NCBI RefSeq assembly: GCF_001294205.1 | Contig: NZ_LAQT01000008.1 | Span: 1-64,000 of the forward strand | DNA length: 64,000 nt | Reading direction: 5' to 3' | Source: Amantichitinum ursilacus | Lineage (GTDB): Bacteria; Pseudomonadota; Gammaproteobacteria; Burkholderiales; Chitinibacteraceae | In this document: positions 49,259 through 58,550 of the stretch, one piece after another | Layout of the letters: each line of letters starts with the position of its first letter | Position numbering within the stretch: position 1 is the first letter of the stretch | Translations under genes and position numbers: made by a program | Notes under the pieces: model-generated | What the model saw: the letters and a program-made list of their open reading frames with translations, nothing else | What the model was told of the DNA's origin: nothing | Database searches by the model: none

Positions 49259-49732
49259 ATGACATTGAGCAAGAATATCCAGTTTATCGCGCCCGATATG
49301 AACGGCGCGGGCCTGCGCATTGCGTTGGTTTACAGCCGCTTTAACACGCCGGTGTGCGAAGGTCTGCGCGACGCCGCGCTGGACGAACTGAACAAGCTGG
49401 GCGTGAAGGAATCCGACCTGCTGGTGACCAGTGTGCCGGGCGCGCTGGAGATCCCGCTGGTGCTGCAAACGCTGGCCAAGAGCCGTCGCTTTGACGCGCT
49501 GATTGGCCTCGGCGCCGTCATCCGCGGCGAGACTTATCACTTCGAACTGGTTTCCAACGAATCGGGCGCTGGCGTAACGCAAGTAACGCTGGACCACGGC
49601 GTGCCGATCGCCAACGCCATCCTGACCACCGAAACCGACGAGCAAGCTGAAGTGCGCGTGGATGAGAAGGGTCGGGATGCCGCCAAAGTGGCCGTCGAAA
49701 TGGCCAATCTGCAAAAGGTATTGAAAGCATGA
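49259..49732 (+). CDS. ribH: Lumazine synthase
   Basis: A 157-residue subunit of the lumazine synthase cage, which makes the riboflavin synthase substrate from the RibD and RibB products. Signature blocks are [37 protein letters not shown] with the catalytic histidine, and [20 protein letters not shown] site precedes the ATG. The stop overlaps the nusB start by four bases. Confidence 0.97.
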   Translation: MTLSKNIQFIAPDMNGAGLRIALVYSRFNTPVCEGLRDAALDELNKLGVKESDLLVTSVPGALEIPLVLQTLAKSRRFDALIGLGAVIRGETYHFELVSNESGAGVTQVTLDHGVPIANAILTTETDEQAEVRVDEKGRDAAKVAVEMANLQKVLKA

Positions 49733-50238
49733 GCGACACGAACCAGTCGGGCGCAGCCGCGCCGGGTGCAGACGCACCCAAAAAAGCACCACCCAAGTCG
49801 GCCCGCCGCCGCGCCCGCGAGTTCGCGATGCAAGGTATTTATCAGTGGCAACTGACCAATGATTCGGTCACGTCGATTGAGAAGTTTCTGCGCGAAAGCA
49901 GCACATCGTTTGTGAAGGCCGACGAGGCGCTGTTTCGCAATCTGCTGGTGGGCGCGCTGGGTGGCCAGGCGCATCTGACCGAAGCGCTGCGTCCGCACGT
50001 GGACCGCGACCTGGCGGAAGTCAGCCCGGTGGAACGCGCAATTTTGCTGGTGGGCGCGCAAGAAATCATCAACATGCCCGAAACGCCATATCCGGTGATC
50101 ATCAACGAAGCCATCGAGCTGGCCAAAACCTTTGGCGGCGCCGATGGCCACAAGTTTGTGAACGGCGTGCTCGACCAACTGGCCGCCGTGGTGCGTCCGG
50201 CTGAAGTCGAAGCGATTCGCGCCAAACGGCAACGTTAA
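49729..50238 (+). CDS. nusB: Transcription antitermination factor NusB
   Basis: A 169-residue all-helical protein that joins NusE in the rRNA antitermination complex. [19 protein letters not shown] marks the RNA-binding N-terminal helix and [10 protein letters not shown] the C-terminal signature. An N-terminal extension of about 25 Ala/Pro/Lys-rich residues is longer than in E. coli NusB. It follows ribH as in many proteobacteria. Confidence 0.96.
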   Translation: MSDTNQSGAAAPGADAPKKAPPKSARRRAREFAMQGIYQWQLTNDSVTSIEKFLRESSTSFVKADEALFRNLLVGALGGQAHLTEALRPHVDRDLAEVSPVERAILLVGAQEIINMPETPYPVIINEAIELAKTFGGADGHKFVNGVLDQLAAVVRPAEVEAIRAKRQR

Positions 50239-50249
50239 GCGACCGCAGC

Positions 50250-51203
50250 TTGAACGAATTCGATCTGATTGCCCGCTATTTTCATCGGCCGGGCACGGTG
50301 GCCGATCTGGGCGTGGGCGATGACGCTGCTTTGTTGACGCCTGCGCCCGGCCAGCAGTTGGCCATTTCAGTGGACATGCTGGTGGCGGGCCGCCATTTCT
50401 TTGAAGACGTCGACCCGTTTACGCTGGGCCACAAGAGCCTGGCGGTTAATTTGTCCGATCTGGCCGCCATGGGTGCGACGCCGCGCTGGTTTACCCTGGC
50501 GCTGGCGTTGCCACACGCTGATGCGGCATGGCTGGAAGCGTTTAGCCGCGGCATGTTCGCGCTGGCCGAAGCGCATGGCCTCGAACTGGTGGGTGGTGAT
50601 ACCACGCGCGGGCCGTTGACCATCAGTATCCAGATCGCGGGCGAAGTGCCGAAGGGCAGCGCGTTGTTGCGCGGCGGCGCGCAAGCGGATGACGACATCT
50701 GGGTGTCGGGCCAGCTAGGCGCTGCGGCGGCCGCGGTGGCGCAGCGGCTGGAAGGCTTGCCGTTATCGGCCGGCGCGCTGGCGCAGTGCTTGCCGCGGCT
50801 ACAACAGCCGACGCCACGCGTGGCGTTGGGGCAGGGCCTGCGCGGGCTGGCACACGCGTGTCTGGATATTTCCGATGGTTTGCTGGGTGATCTGGCGCAT
50901 ATCTGCCAACGCTCGGGTTTAAGCGCGCAATTGCGCGCGGCGACCATCCCGGTGGCCGATGCGCTGGCCGAGCTGGACCACGTCACGGCTTTGCAACTGG
51001 CGCTGGCGGGTGGCGACGATTACGAATTGTGTTTCTGTGCACCCGCAGCAGCACGCCAGGCGATCGTCGATCTGGCCGCGCAATGCGATGTGCCCGTCAC
51101 GCGTGTCGGTCGCATGGCGGCAGGCGATGCGGTAGTGGTGGTGCTGGATGCGCAGGGCTTGCCGTTACCGACTTCGCGCAAAGCCTACGATCATTTCCGC
51201 TAA
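50250..51203 (+). CDS. thiL: Thiamine-monophosphate kinase
   Basis: A 317-residue kinase that makes thiamine pyrophosphate from thiamine monophosphate. GVGDDAALL binds the nucleotide metal ions near the N-terminus, DMLVAGRHFF follows, and GLELVGGDTTRGP and CLDISDGLLGDLAHI are the conserved AIR-synthase-type motifs. The TTG start gives the classical N-terminus MNEFDLIARYF. Twelve bases after nusB. Confidence 0.95.
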   Translation: MNEFDLIARYFHRPGTVADLGVGDDAALLTPAPGQQLAISVDMLVAGRHFFEDVDPFTLGHKSLAVNLSDLAAMGATPRWFTLALALPHADAAWLEAFSRGMFALAEAHGLELVGGDTTRGPLTISIQIAGEVPKGSALLRGGAQADDDIWVSGQLGAAAAAVAQRLEGLPLSAGALAQCLPRLQQPTPRVALGQGLRGLAHACLDISDGLLGDLAHICQRSGLSAQLRAATIPVADALAELDHVTALQLALAGGDDYELCFCAPAAARQAIVDLAAQCDVPVTRVGRMAAGDAVVVVLDAQGLPLPTSRKAYDHFR

Positions 51204-51237
51204 ACGCCGTAACCCCCTTAACGATTAGCGAATTTTT

Positions 51238-51780
51238 ATGTCTGCATCCAAACGTGGGCTGATCCAGCCCGATCTGCGTTTCTTGTTCAGCAAACCGGCG
51301 CACTTTATTGCCTTGGGTTTTGGCAGCGGTTTGCCGCGCAAAGCGCCGGGCACATTTGGCACGCTGGCGGCCTTGCCGCTGTATGCCTTGATGCTGTGGC
51401 TGGGTCTGGGCGTTAACGCCATCCTCGCCGTGTGCGCGGTGACCTTTTTGATTGGCTGGTGGGCAGCGCACGTTACTGGCCATGATCTGGGCGTGCATGA
51501 CCACGGCGGCATCGTCATCGACGAGATCGTGGCGATGTGGCTGGTGCTGTTACTGGTGCCGACGCCTGGCGCTGGCAGCATGCCGCTGGCCGAGATCGCG
51601 CTGTGGTGGGGCATCGCCTTTGCCGCGTTCCGCTTGTTTGATATCTGGAAACCGTGGCCGATCCGCTTTTTTGATGCGCGCGTGCCCGGCGGTTTTGGGG
51701 TGATGCTCGATGACATCCTGGCCGCGGTGTACGCGGGTTTGCTGGTGTGGTTGCTGCAAGCGGCGGCGCCACTGGTTTAA
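51238..51780 (+). CDS. pgpA: Phosphatidylglycerophosphatase A
   Basis: A 180-residue inner-membrane phosphatase that makes phosphatidylglycerol. FGSGLPRKAPGTFGTLAALP and DHGGIVIDEIVAMWL are the conserved blocks, with the metal-binding aspartates in the latter. Four hydrophobic segments are visible. It ends the nusB-thiL-pgpA run and is closed by a bidirectional hairpin. Confidence 0.95.
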   Translation: MSASKRGLIQPDLRFLFSKPAHFIALGFGSGLPRKAPGTFGTLAALPLYALMLWLGLGVNAILAVCAVTFLIGWWAAHVTGHDLGVHDHGGIVIDEIVAMWLVLLLVPTPGAGSMPLAEIALWWGIAFAAFRLFDIWKPWPIRFFDARVPGGFGVMLDDILAAVYAGLLVWLLQAAAPLV

Positions 51781-51802
51781 AAGCATGTATCAGCGGCAAT
51801 AA

Positions 51803-51833
51803 AAAAACGGACCTCGCGAGGTCCGTTTTTATT
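51803..51833. terminator. Bidirectional terminator between pgpA and bamC
   Basis: AAAAACGGACCTC pairs perfectly with GAGGTCCGTTTTT around a tight loop, with A and T runs on both sides. It serves both convergent genes. Confidence 0.93.
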
Positions 51834-51849
51834 TGCCCAATCCGCCCGA

Positions 51850-53031
51850 TTACTTGAGCTGTTGTTGCAGCGTGCTGAGGATCGGGTAGGCCGTCTTGCT
51901 GTCGACCGCCGCGCCGCTCTTGTCGGTGACCACCAGCTTGATGCCGTTGACTTCCTGCTTCAACTGCACGTGATATTCAATTTGTTCGGCCGGCTTGTCG
52001 GCAGGCTTCGATTTCCAGAAGGCCAGCTTGCTGAATACGCTGTCCGACTTCTCGCCGCTGATATCGTTGGCGGCCTGGTGCACAAAGTAGATGCCCTTGC
52101 TGCGATCGCGATCGAACACCTGATAGCCGCTGCGATCCAGCGCCAGGCCAACGCGACGCCATGCGCGATCGAAGCTGTCGTTGATGGCCAGCGACTGGTT
52201 GTTGTCGGTCAGCGTTGCGCCGTCCGGCAGCTTGACTGGCGCGGCGACGGTGGCTTGCGCCTGTTCCGGCGTCATGCCAAAGCGGTTCAGCATCATGGCC
52301 AGCATTTGCGCTTCCAGCTCCGGATCTTCCGGGCGCGGGGTCCAGATGGTTTGCGTGCCCTGGTTACCGGTGGCGTTGCTGCCAATGCGCTGATCCGAGC
52401 TGCCGTTGTCTTTGTAGACTTCCTGCATGCCCTGATGCGACAGATAGATTTCGGTGGTGCCCGGCGCCGCACCGCGTTCGACGCGAGTACGGAACTTGTC
52501 CAGCAGGCCGGTGGAAATGGCGCCATCGGCAATCTTGCGCAACAGCTTGGTGACGATGTCTTGCGGCAGATTGGCACGGTTTTCTTGCCAATCAGTTTCC
52601 ATGATGCCGATCTGCGGATTGTCGGTGGTCAGCAGAAAGCCGTTATCCAGCCAGAACTGACGGATATCGGGCCACAGCTTTTCCGGATCGCCCTTGATCA
52701 CCAGCCAGCGTTGCGCGCCGGCTTGCACCAGTTGTGCGCGTTGTTCCGGGGCCAGCGCTGGCGTTGCGGCTTGCGCCGGGGCGGTGGTGGTCGCTGCCGC
52801 AGCGGCCGGGGCTGAAGCGCCAGCGGCCAGCACCGATTTGCCCGGCACGATATAACCGTTGTTAACGTTGGGCGAAGTCAGATCGGGCGGGATTTCGAGC
52901 GAGTTGCGCGACAGGTTATCGCTGCCGGAGCGGTAATCGACCTTGCTCTGAAACGGCATCTGGTCAACAGAAGTACAACCGGCGGCCACCAGCACGGCAG
53001 CAACAGGCATCAGGCGGAACAGGTTTTTCAT
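51850..53031 (-). CDS. bamC: Outer membrane assembly lipoprotein BamC
   Basis: A lipoprotein of about 393 residues of the BAM complex, which inserts beta-barrel proteins. The signal peptide ends in the lipobox VAAGC. The unstructured region YRSGSDNLSRNSLEIPPDL that binds BamD follows, then two helix-grip domains (about 110-230 and 280-390). Gene order dapA-bamC matches E. coli. I prefer the ATG of MKNLFRL; another ATG five codons upstream exists. Confidence 0.92.
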   Translation of the reverse strand: MKNLFRLMPVAAVLVAAGCTSVDQMPFQSKVDYRSGSDNLSRNSLEIPPDLTSPNVNNGYIVPGKSVLAAGASAPAAAAATTTAPAQAATPALAPEQRAQLVQAGAQRWLVIKGDPEKLWPDIRQFWLDNGFLLTTDNPQIGIMETDWQENRANLPQDIVTKLLRKIADGAISTGLLDKFRTRVERGAAPGTTEIYLSHQGMQEVYKDNGSSDQRIGSNATGNQGTQTIWTPRPEDPELEAQMLAMMLNRFGMTPEQAQATVAAPVKLPDGATLTDNNQSLAINDSFDRAWRRVGLALDRSGYQVFDRDRSKGIYFVHQAANDISGEKSDSVFSKLAFWKSKPADKPAEQIEYHVQLKQEVNGIKLVVTDKSGAAVDSKTAYPILSTLQQQLK

Positions 53032-53066
53032 GTTTGTTTTCTGCATCAGGCTAGATTATTCGGGGA

Positions 53067-53942
53067 TTACAGCAGGCCGGCGGCTTGCAGCGCGCGACGT
53101 ACCACGGGTTGAGCGCCCTCGGACAGGGCAGTCAGCGGCAAGCGGATACCGGCGCCGATGTGCCCCATAGCCTGCAGGGCCCATTTGACGGGAATCGGGT
53201 TGGCTTCGACGAACAGATTCTTGTGCAGATCCTGCAGCTTGTCGTTGATCTGACGCGCAACGGGGATATTACCTGCGGCGGCTTCGCGGCATAGCTGGCT
53301 CATCGCGTGCGGGGCCACGTTGGCGGTCACCGAAATCACGCCATGGCCGCCCAACAACAAAAAGGCCAGCGAAGACGCGTCGTCACCGCTATACAAAGCA
53401 AAGTCAGCGGGCGCGCGTTTGATCAGATCGGCTGCGCGTTCCAGGTTGCCGGTGGCGTCTTTCAGACCGACGATGCCGGGCAGTTCGGCCAGGCGCAAAA
53501 CGGTGTCGTTGGCCAGATCGGCCACGGTGCGGCCCGGTACGTTATACAGGATGGTGGGCAGACCACTGCTTTCGGCAATGGTCTTGAAATGCAGGTACAG
53601 GCCTTCTTGCGTGGGCCGGTTGTAGTAGGGCACCACCGACAGGCCATAGGCAGCGCCGACTTCTTTGGCGCGGCGCGAAAGGTGTACGGCTTCGCGGGTG
53701 GAGTTGGCGCCGGTGCCTGCGATAACAGGCACACGGCCCGCCGCATGTTCGACGCAGAAACGGATCAGCTCAACGTGTTCTTCGACATCGACTGTGGGGG
53801 ATTCACCGGTGGTGCCCACTGCAACGATGCCGTCAGTGCCTTGCTCGATATGCCAGTCAACCAGTTTTTTCAAGCGTTCGAAATCAAGGGCGCCGTCATC
53901 CTTCATCGGCGTGACGATCGCAACCAGACTACCTGTCAGCAT
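53067..53942 (-). CDS. dapA: 4-hydroxy-tetrahydrodipicolinate synthase
   Basis: A 291-residue TIM-barrel enzyme that condenses pyruvate with aspartate semialdehyde in lysine and peptidoglycan synthesis. It has GTTGESPTV near residue 43, the tyrosine motif YNVPGRT and the Schiff-base lysine in [10 protein letters not shown]. Length is typical. bamC follows after 35 bases on the same strand. Confidence 0.98.
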   Translation of the reverse strand: MLTGSLVAIVTPMKDDGALDFERLKKLVDWHIEQGTDGIVAVGTTGESPTVDVEEHVELIRFCVEHAAGRVPVIAGTGANSTREAVHLSRRAKEVGAAYGLSVVPYYNRPTQEGLYLHFKTIAESSGLPTILYNVPGRTVADLANDTVLRLAELPGIVGLKDATGNLERAADLIKRAPADFALYSGDDASSLAFLLLGGHGVISVTANVAPHAMSQLCREAAAGNIPVARQINDKLQDLHKNLFVEANPIPVKWALQAMGHIGAGIRLPLTALSEGAQPVVRRALQAAGLL

Positions 53943-54582
53943 GGAGCTATACCTTGTTCAGACTATCAAATCCGGCGGCTATAAAGACAAGGCCGCAGAC
54001 GCATAAACCGGCATTCTAACCGAACCAGGCAAGCCGCGGAAACCGGATAAGTTGCTGCAGGTATCAAAGGCAGAAAGCAGCGCGCGGCCGTTGTAAGGCC
54101 GAGCGGGCCAGACCAGCGGACTTGTGGGTGCCGGGCTCGCAAAAAACTGCGCCAGGATTGCGCTGATGTTTGCGCAGCGCAAAGAAGCCAGGCAGCTTGA
54201 TCGAGTAACGCGCGGGCGAATAACCCGGTTGGCCGCCTGCGGCCAGATGCGAAATCACGTATACCACCGCGTTAAGCAAAAGCATTGAATGCCGCACTTT
54301 GGTGCCGAATCCGCTGCACATACCGTTACGGATTTGCAAGGACTGGAGGGCCGATGGAATAATCGGCCCAGGTTTACAGTGCCACGGCCACAGATTACAA
54401 CTTTGAGTGCGACCTAACGCACACAAAGTCAGGCCGAGTTATGAGTGCAGTTGATAGTAAACAGGAGGCCGTCAGCCCCACGCACTATTTTTGCGACAGG
54501 GCGAGCGGCAGTCTTGCCAGACCAGCAATCCGGTTTTAGCGGCGCGCTGGCGCGGCCATTTGAGGAAGGGCGGAGACTAAAC
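53943..54582. other. Divergent intergenic region upstream of dapA and nagE
   Basis: This 640-base gap is the longest repeat-free intergenic stretch. It must hold the promoters of dapA and nagE. The clearest structure is the imperfect 12-bp inverted repeat at 54400-54429. A 120-residue minus-strand reading frame at 54064-54426 has no recognisable features and is not called. Confidence 0.55.
54400..54429. promoter_or_regulatory. Inverted repeat upstream of nagE
   Basis: ACTTTGAGTGCG and CGCACACAAAGT form an inverted repeat with one mismatch and a 6-base centre, about 155 bases before the nagE ATG. It could be an operator or a leader hairpin. Confidence 0.45.
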
Positions 54583-56655
54583 ATGCTTGGATATTTACAA
54601 AAAATCGGCCGCGCGCTGATGTTGCCTGTGGCGACATTGCCTGCAGCAGCCATTCTGATGGGTGTAGGTTATTGGCTAGACCCGACCGGTTGGGGCTCCA
54701 ATAGCGCCCTTGCTGCGTTCCTGATCAAATCAGGCGCGGCCATTATCGACAACATGTCTATCCTGTTTGCTGTGGGCGTGGCCTACGGCATGTCCGAAGA
54801 CCGCGACGGCGCTGCTGCGCTGGCAGGCCTGGTGGGCTTCTATGTACTGACCACGCTGTGCTCGCCCGGTGCGGTGGCCCAGATCCAGGGTCTCGATCCC
54901 AAGGCCGTTCCGGCCGCGTTTGGCAAGATCAATAACCAGTTCGTCGGTATTCTGACGGGCGTTATTTCGGCCGAACTGTATAACCGCTTCCACCGCGTTG
55001 AACTGCACAAAGCGTTCTCGTTCTTCAGTGGACGCCGCCTGGTGCCGATCATCACGTCGTTTGTGATGATTTTCGTCGCCTTCATCATGATGTGGGTCTG
55101 GCCGATCATCTTTAATGGCCTGGTTCACTTTGGCGAAAGCGTCAAGGATATGGGCGCGGTGGGCGCCGGTATCTATGCGTTCTTCAACCGTCTGCTGATC
55201 CCGGTGGGTCTGCATCACGCGCTGAACTCGGTGTTCTGGTTTGACGTCGCTGGCATCAACGACATTCCCAACTTCCTGGGCGGCGCCAAGTCGCTGGCGG
55301 AAGGCAAGGCTGTTGTGGGCGTCACCGGTATGTACCAGGCGGGTTTCTTCCCGGTGATGATGTTCGGTCTGCCTGGCGCTGCGCTGGCGATCTATCAAAC
55401 CGCCAAGCCCGCCAACAAGACCCGCGTTGCATCGATCATGATCGCTGCTGCTTTCGCGTCGTTCTTTACCGGTATTACCGAGCCGCTTGAATTCTCGTTC
55501 ATGTTTGTGGCGCCGCCGCTGTACCTGCTGCACGCGTTCCTGACCGGTGTGTCGGTGTTTATCGCCGCCAAGATGCAGTGGATTGCCGGCTTCGGCTTCT
55601 CGGCAGGTCTGGTCGATATGGTGCTGTCCACCAAGAACCCGCTGGCTAAAGACTGGTTCATGCTGCTGGTGCAGGGCGTCGTGTTCTTCTTCATCTACTA
55701 CCTGGCCTTCCGTGGCGCGATCTCCGCGTTCAACCTGAAGACCCCGGGCCGCGAAGATGACGACGTCAATGCCGCTCCGGCTGCTGGCGCCAATGTTGAC
55801 GCTTCTTCCGACATCAACACCCTGGCCGCTGGCTACGTGAATGTGATCGGTGGTGCGGCCAACGTGGTTGCCATTGATGCGTGTATCACTCGCCTGCGTC
55901 TGACGCTGGCTGATACGGCCAATGTGGATGAAGCCGCCGCCAAGCGCCTGGGCGCTTCGGGCCTGATCCGTCTGAACAAGCAAAACGTGCAGATCATTGT
56001 TGGGCCGCGCGCCGAACTGATCGCTGATGGCATGCGTGCTGTGCTGGGTCGTCCGGCTGCTGCAGTGCCGGCACCGGCTCCGGTTGCGCCTCGCCCGGTG
56101 GCCGCTCCGGCTCCGGTGGCTGCGCCTGTCGCTGCGCCGGCCGTTGCACCCGCTGCGGTTGCACCCGCTGCTACCGTCGTACCGACCTCGCCCAAGGGCC
56201 TGGTGCTGGTTGCGCCGATGAGCGGCAACATTGTTCCGCTGGATCAAGTGCCGGACGCTGCATTTGCCAGCAAGGCAGTGGGTGACGGCATCGCTATCCA
56301 GCCGACCGGCAAGTTTGTGGTTGCCCCGGCTAGCGGCACCATCGCCAAGATCTTCAACAGCAACCACGCCTTTGCACTGGTCGCTGACAATGGCGCGGAA
56401 ATCATCGTTCACATCGGTATCGAAACCGTCAAGCTGGGCGGCCAGGGCTTTACCCGTCTGGCTACGCAAGGTGCGCATGTGAACGCGGGTGATCCGGTGC
56501 TGGAACTTGATCTGGAATACCTGGGCCAGCACGCACAATCGCTGATCAGCCCGGTGGTCATCAGCAATTCCGACCAGTTTGCTGGCCTGGCCGATGCGGC
56601 CACCGGCGCGGTCGAAGCGGGCAAGACGCCGCTGTACGTGCTGCTGAACAAGTAA
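54583..56655 (+). CDS. nagE: PTS N-acetylglucosamine transporter, EIICBA
   Basis: A 690-residue phosphotransferase permease with domain order IIC-IIB-IIA. The IIC membrane domain (about 1-390) starts MLGYLQKIGRALMLPVATLP and holds the NagE-like FNRLLIPVGLHHALN and GITEPLEF motifs. The IIB phosphocysteine is C434 in IDACITRLRLTL. An Ala/Pro-rich linker (about 490-540) leads to IIA with phospho-His H610 in IIVHIGIETVKLGG. It imports and phosphorylates N-acetylglucosamine; glucose is an alternative substrate. The ATG at 54583 gives the normal N-terminus and has a GGAG site. General PTS proteins must be encoded elsewhere. Confidence 0.93.
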   Translation: MLGYLQKIGRALMLPVATLPAAAILMGVGYWLDPTGWGSNSALAAFLIKSGAAIIDNMSILFAVGVAYGMSEDRDGAAALAGLVGFYVLTTLCSPGAVAQIQGLDPKAVPAAFGKINNQFVGILTGVISAELYNRFHRVELHKAFSFFSGRRLVPIITSFVMIFVAFIMMWVWPIIFNGLVHFGESVKDMGAVGAGIYAFFNRLLIPVGLHHALNSVFWFDVAGINDIPNFLGGAKSLAEGKAVVGVTGMYQAGFFPVMMFGLPGAALAIYQTAKPANKTRVASIMIAAAFASFFTGITEPLEFSFMFVAPPLYLLHAFLTGVSVFIAAKMQWIAGFGFSAGLVDMVLSTKNPLAKDWFMLLVQGVVFFFIYYLAFRGAISAFNLKTPGREDDDVNAAPAAGANVDASSDINTLAAGYVNVIGGAANVVAIDACITRLRLTLADTANVDEAAAKRLGASGLIRLNKQNVQIIVGPRAELIADGMRAVLGRPAAAVPAPAPVAPRPVAAPAPVAAPVAAPAVAPAAVAPAATVVPTSPKGLVLVAPMSGNIVPLDQVPDAAFASKAVGDGIAIQPTGKFVVAPASGTIAKIFNSNHAFALVADNGAEIIVHIGIETVKLGGQGFTRLATQGAHVNAGDPVLELDLEYLGQHAQSLISPVVISNSDQFAGLADAATGAVEAGKTPLYVLLNK

Positions 56656-56664
56656 TTGCGTTGC

Positions 56665-56722
56665 TGCCAGGGCTTCGGCTCTGGCGATAAAAAAGCGGAC
56701 GGCTGCGGCCTTCCGCTTTTTT
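56665..56722 (+). terminator. Double hairpin terminator of nagE
   Basis: A first hairpin GCCAGGGC-TTCG-GCTCTGGC is followed by AAAAGCGGA (56691-56699) pairing with TCCGCTTTT (56712-56720) and a T run. Confidence 0.85.
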
Positions 56723-56749
56723 TGTGCCCAACCACCGATGGGCAAGTCG

Positions 56750-56921
56750 CATAGGGTGGGTCTAGACCCACCACTCAAAGCCATTTGCCATATCAACCGC
56801 GTTTTGCGTTTAACTTGCGGTGTGTTCTGCAATCTGCTGCCAAACCCGTCACCGGACGCGTATGCCGGCCGCGGTGCAGGTGGCTTGCGGCTTTGAATGG
56901 TGGGTCTGGACCCACCCTATA
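56750..56921. repeat. GGGTGGGTC inverted-repeat element, mdh side copy A
   Basis: The left unit CATAGGGTGGGTCTAGACCC starts at 56750 and ends CTCAAAGCC. The right unit starts at GGCTTTGAATGG and ends GACCCACCCTAT at about 56920. The spacer is about 110 bases, longer than in other copies. Confidence 0.85.
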
Positions 56922-56980
56922 AAGCAAAAAAAGCAGACTGCTGGGTCCGCTTTTTATTTCAACTGCCTGCGCCGAAATCG

Positions 56981-57169
56981 CATAGGGTGGGTCAAGACCC
57001 ACCACTCAGAGCCATTCGCCAGGTCAACCGCGTTTTGCGTCCAATGTTCGGTCCGTGTTCTGTAATGCCATTTATAGCGATAGAGCGAGTCAAACTTGTC
57101 CGGACGGGTGTGTCGGTCGCGGTGGGCCTGGCTTGCGGCCTTGTGTGGTGGGTCTAGACCCACCCTATA
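56981..57169. repeat. GGGTGGGTC inverted-repeat element, mdh side copy B
   Basis: The same layout as copy A: the left unit at 56981 and the right unit ending CACCCTATAAAGC near 57170. The spacer is diverged from copy A but clearly related. Confidence 0.85.
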
Positions 57170-57178
57170 AAGCGTAAA

Positions 57179-57206
57179 AAAAAGCGGACCGCTGGGTCCG
57201 CTTTTT
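57179..57206. terminator. Terminator between mdh and the duplicated repeats
   Basis: AAAAAGCGGACC-GCTG-GGTCCGCTTTTT is a perfect 12-bp hairpin with A and T runs on both sides, 23 bases after the mdh stop on the minus strand. A mismatched copy lies at about 56929-56954. Confidence 0.9.
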
Positions 57207-57229
57207 AATCTCAACTGCCTGCGTTGGGA

Positions 57230-58210
57230 TCAGCCCAGCAGATGCTTCACCGCATCGCGCTCTTCCGATAGTTCCTTGGCCGATGCATCGATGCGGCCGC
57301 GGCTGAATTCGCTCACGTCCAGGCCTTCGACGATAGTGTACTTGCCGTCTTTGCAGGTCACCGGGTAGCCGAAGATCAGATCGCTGATGCCGTATTCGCC
57401 ATTGGCCGGTACGCCCATAGTCACCCAGTCGCCTTCCGGCGTGCCCAGTACCCAGTTACGGATGTGGTCGATGGCGGCGTTGGCGGCCGATGCGGCCGAC
57501 GACAAACCGCGCGCCTTGATAATGGCGGCGCCGCGTTGTTGCACGGTGGGGATGAATTCGGTTTCCAGCCACTTCTGATCGTTAACCAGTTGCGCGGCGT
57601 TCTGGCCTTTGATTTCAGCGTGGAAGATATCCGGATACTGCGTGCTGGAGTGGTTACCCCAGATGATCATCTTCTTGACGTCGGTAACGACATTGCCGGT
57701 TTTCTGCGCCAGTTGGGTCAGTGCGCGGTTGTGGTCCAGACGCATCATGGCGGTGAAGTTGGCCGGGTTCAGATCCGGGGCGTTCTTCATCGCGATATAG
57801 GCGTTGGTGTTGGCCGGGTTGCCCACCACCAGTACTTTAACGTCACGGCTGGCCACTTCGTTCAGTGCACGGCCTTGGGCGGTAAAGATGGCGCCGTTGG
57901 CTTCCAGCAGATCTTTACGTTCCATGCCCGGGCCACGCGGACGCGCACCCACCAGCAAGGCGATGTCGGCGTCTTTGAAAGCCACTTTCGGGTCGTCGGT
58001 CTGCACCACGCCAGCCAGCAGCGGGAAAGCGCAATCGTCCAGTTCCATCACCACACCGTTCAGGGCCGGCAGCGACGGGGTGATATCCAGCAATTGCAGA
58101 ATCACCGGCTGATCCGGGCCCAGCATGGCGCCAGAAGCGATACGGAACAACAGGCTGTAGCCAATCTGGCCAGCAGCGCCAGTTACGGCAACGCGTACGG
58201 GGGTTTTCAT
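57230..58210 (-). CDS. mdh: Malate dehydrogenase
   Basis: A 326-residue NAD-dependent malate dehydrogenase of the TCA cycle. [21 protein letters not shown] binds the dinucleotide, [13 protein letters not shown] is the mobile substrate loop and [11 protein letters not shown] carries the catalytic histidine. This long N-terminal form is usual in betaproteobacteria. The ATG at 58210 has a GGAG site ten bases upstream; a longer frame upstream has no support. It is divergent from the GntR gene. Confidence 0.97.
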   Translation of the reverse strand: MKTPVRVAVTGAAGQIGYSLLFRIASGAMLGPDQPVILQLLDITPSLPALNGVVMELDDCAFPLLAGVVQTDDPKVAFKDADIALLVGARPRGPGMERKDLLEANGAIFTAQGRALNEVASRDVKVLVVGNPANTNAYIAMKNAPDLNPANFTAMMRLDHNRALTQLAQKTGNVVTDVKKMIIWGNHSSTQYPDIFHAEIKGQNAAQLVNDQKWLETEFIPTVQQRGAAIIKARGLSSAASAANAAIDHIRNWVLGTPEGDWVTMGVPANGEYGISDLIFGYPVTCKDGKYTIVEGLDVSEFSRGRIDASAKELSEERDAVKHLLG

Positions 58211-58550
58211 TTGGTAAAGACTCCGCAAGGGTGAGCGGCGGCAAGCCGCCATCGACGACTGTGGCCTGGATGGCGCAACGCGCCCGGCCTTTCGAGAACA
58301 GTTATGTGCACCACCTGCCGTGATTTACGTTGTAAGGCTACATGCCGCTACGTGATTTATGCGTATCGGGCACGTGCACTACACAGGTGCGTGCGCAATA
58401 GGATGTTGCACAGTGGCAAAAGTCTAACACGCACGCATAAGGCATTGCCACGCTTTGTCGCGTAATGGCCGCCACCGATCAAAACGTCTTATGTCTTATA
58501 TAAGACTGTAGTAGACGCTGCTGCGACAACATGATAAAAAGCGCACAACC
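58211..58550. other. Divergent control region of mdh and the GntR regulator
   Basis: A 340-base gap between mdh and gntR. Besides the GTCTTATATAAGAC palindrome it contains several GTGCA-type words and a GGGCACGTGCAC sequence near 58368. Both promoters are expected here. Confidence 0.55.
58486..58506. promoter_or_regulatory. GntR-type operator candidate
   Basis: GTCTTATATAAGAC (58493-58506) is a perfect 14-bp palindrome, preceded by an extra direct GTCTTAT at 58486. It lies 45 bases before the GntR start, consistent with autoregulation and control of divergent mdh. Confidence 0.6.

Larger units (their letters stand above)
56750..57229. repeat. Tandem duplication of repeat element plus terminator
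   Basis: Two diverged units, 56750-56980 and 56981-57229, each hold an inverted pair of GGGTGGGTC palindromes and a terminator-like hairpin near the end, followed by the same CAACTGCCTGCG tail. The second unit runs directly into the mdh stop. Shared spacer words such as TCAACCGCGTTTTGCG show they are copies. Confidence 0.88.

Noticed and set aside
54064-54426. 120-residue minus-strand frame between dapA and nagE
   Set aside because: No ribosome binding site, no domain and atypical composition. It overlaps the likely control region.
54730-56832. 700-residue open frame antisense to nagE (and similar long antisense frames at 12514-14112, 22435-24510, 1308-2297, 45766-47280)
   Set aside because: They lie opposite clear genes in GC-rich sequence, are rich in Arg, His and Gln, and have no recognisable domains. 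They follow from codon bias on the other strand.
56750-57170. Repeat palindromes with a TCTAGA centre as NagR/DasR operators next to nagE
   Set aside because: The words resemble TGGTCTAGACCA but have an extra G/C pair, the centre varies between copies, and the same units occur far from nag genes. A repeat family explains them better.
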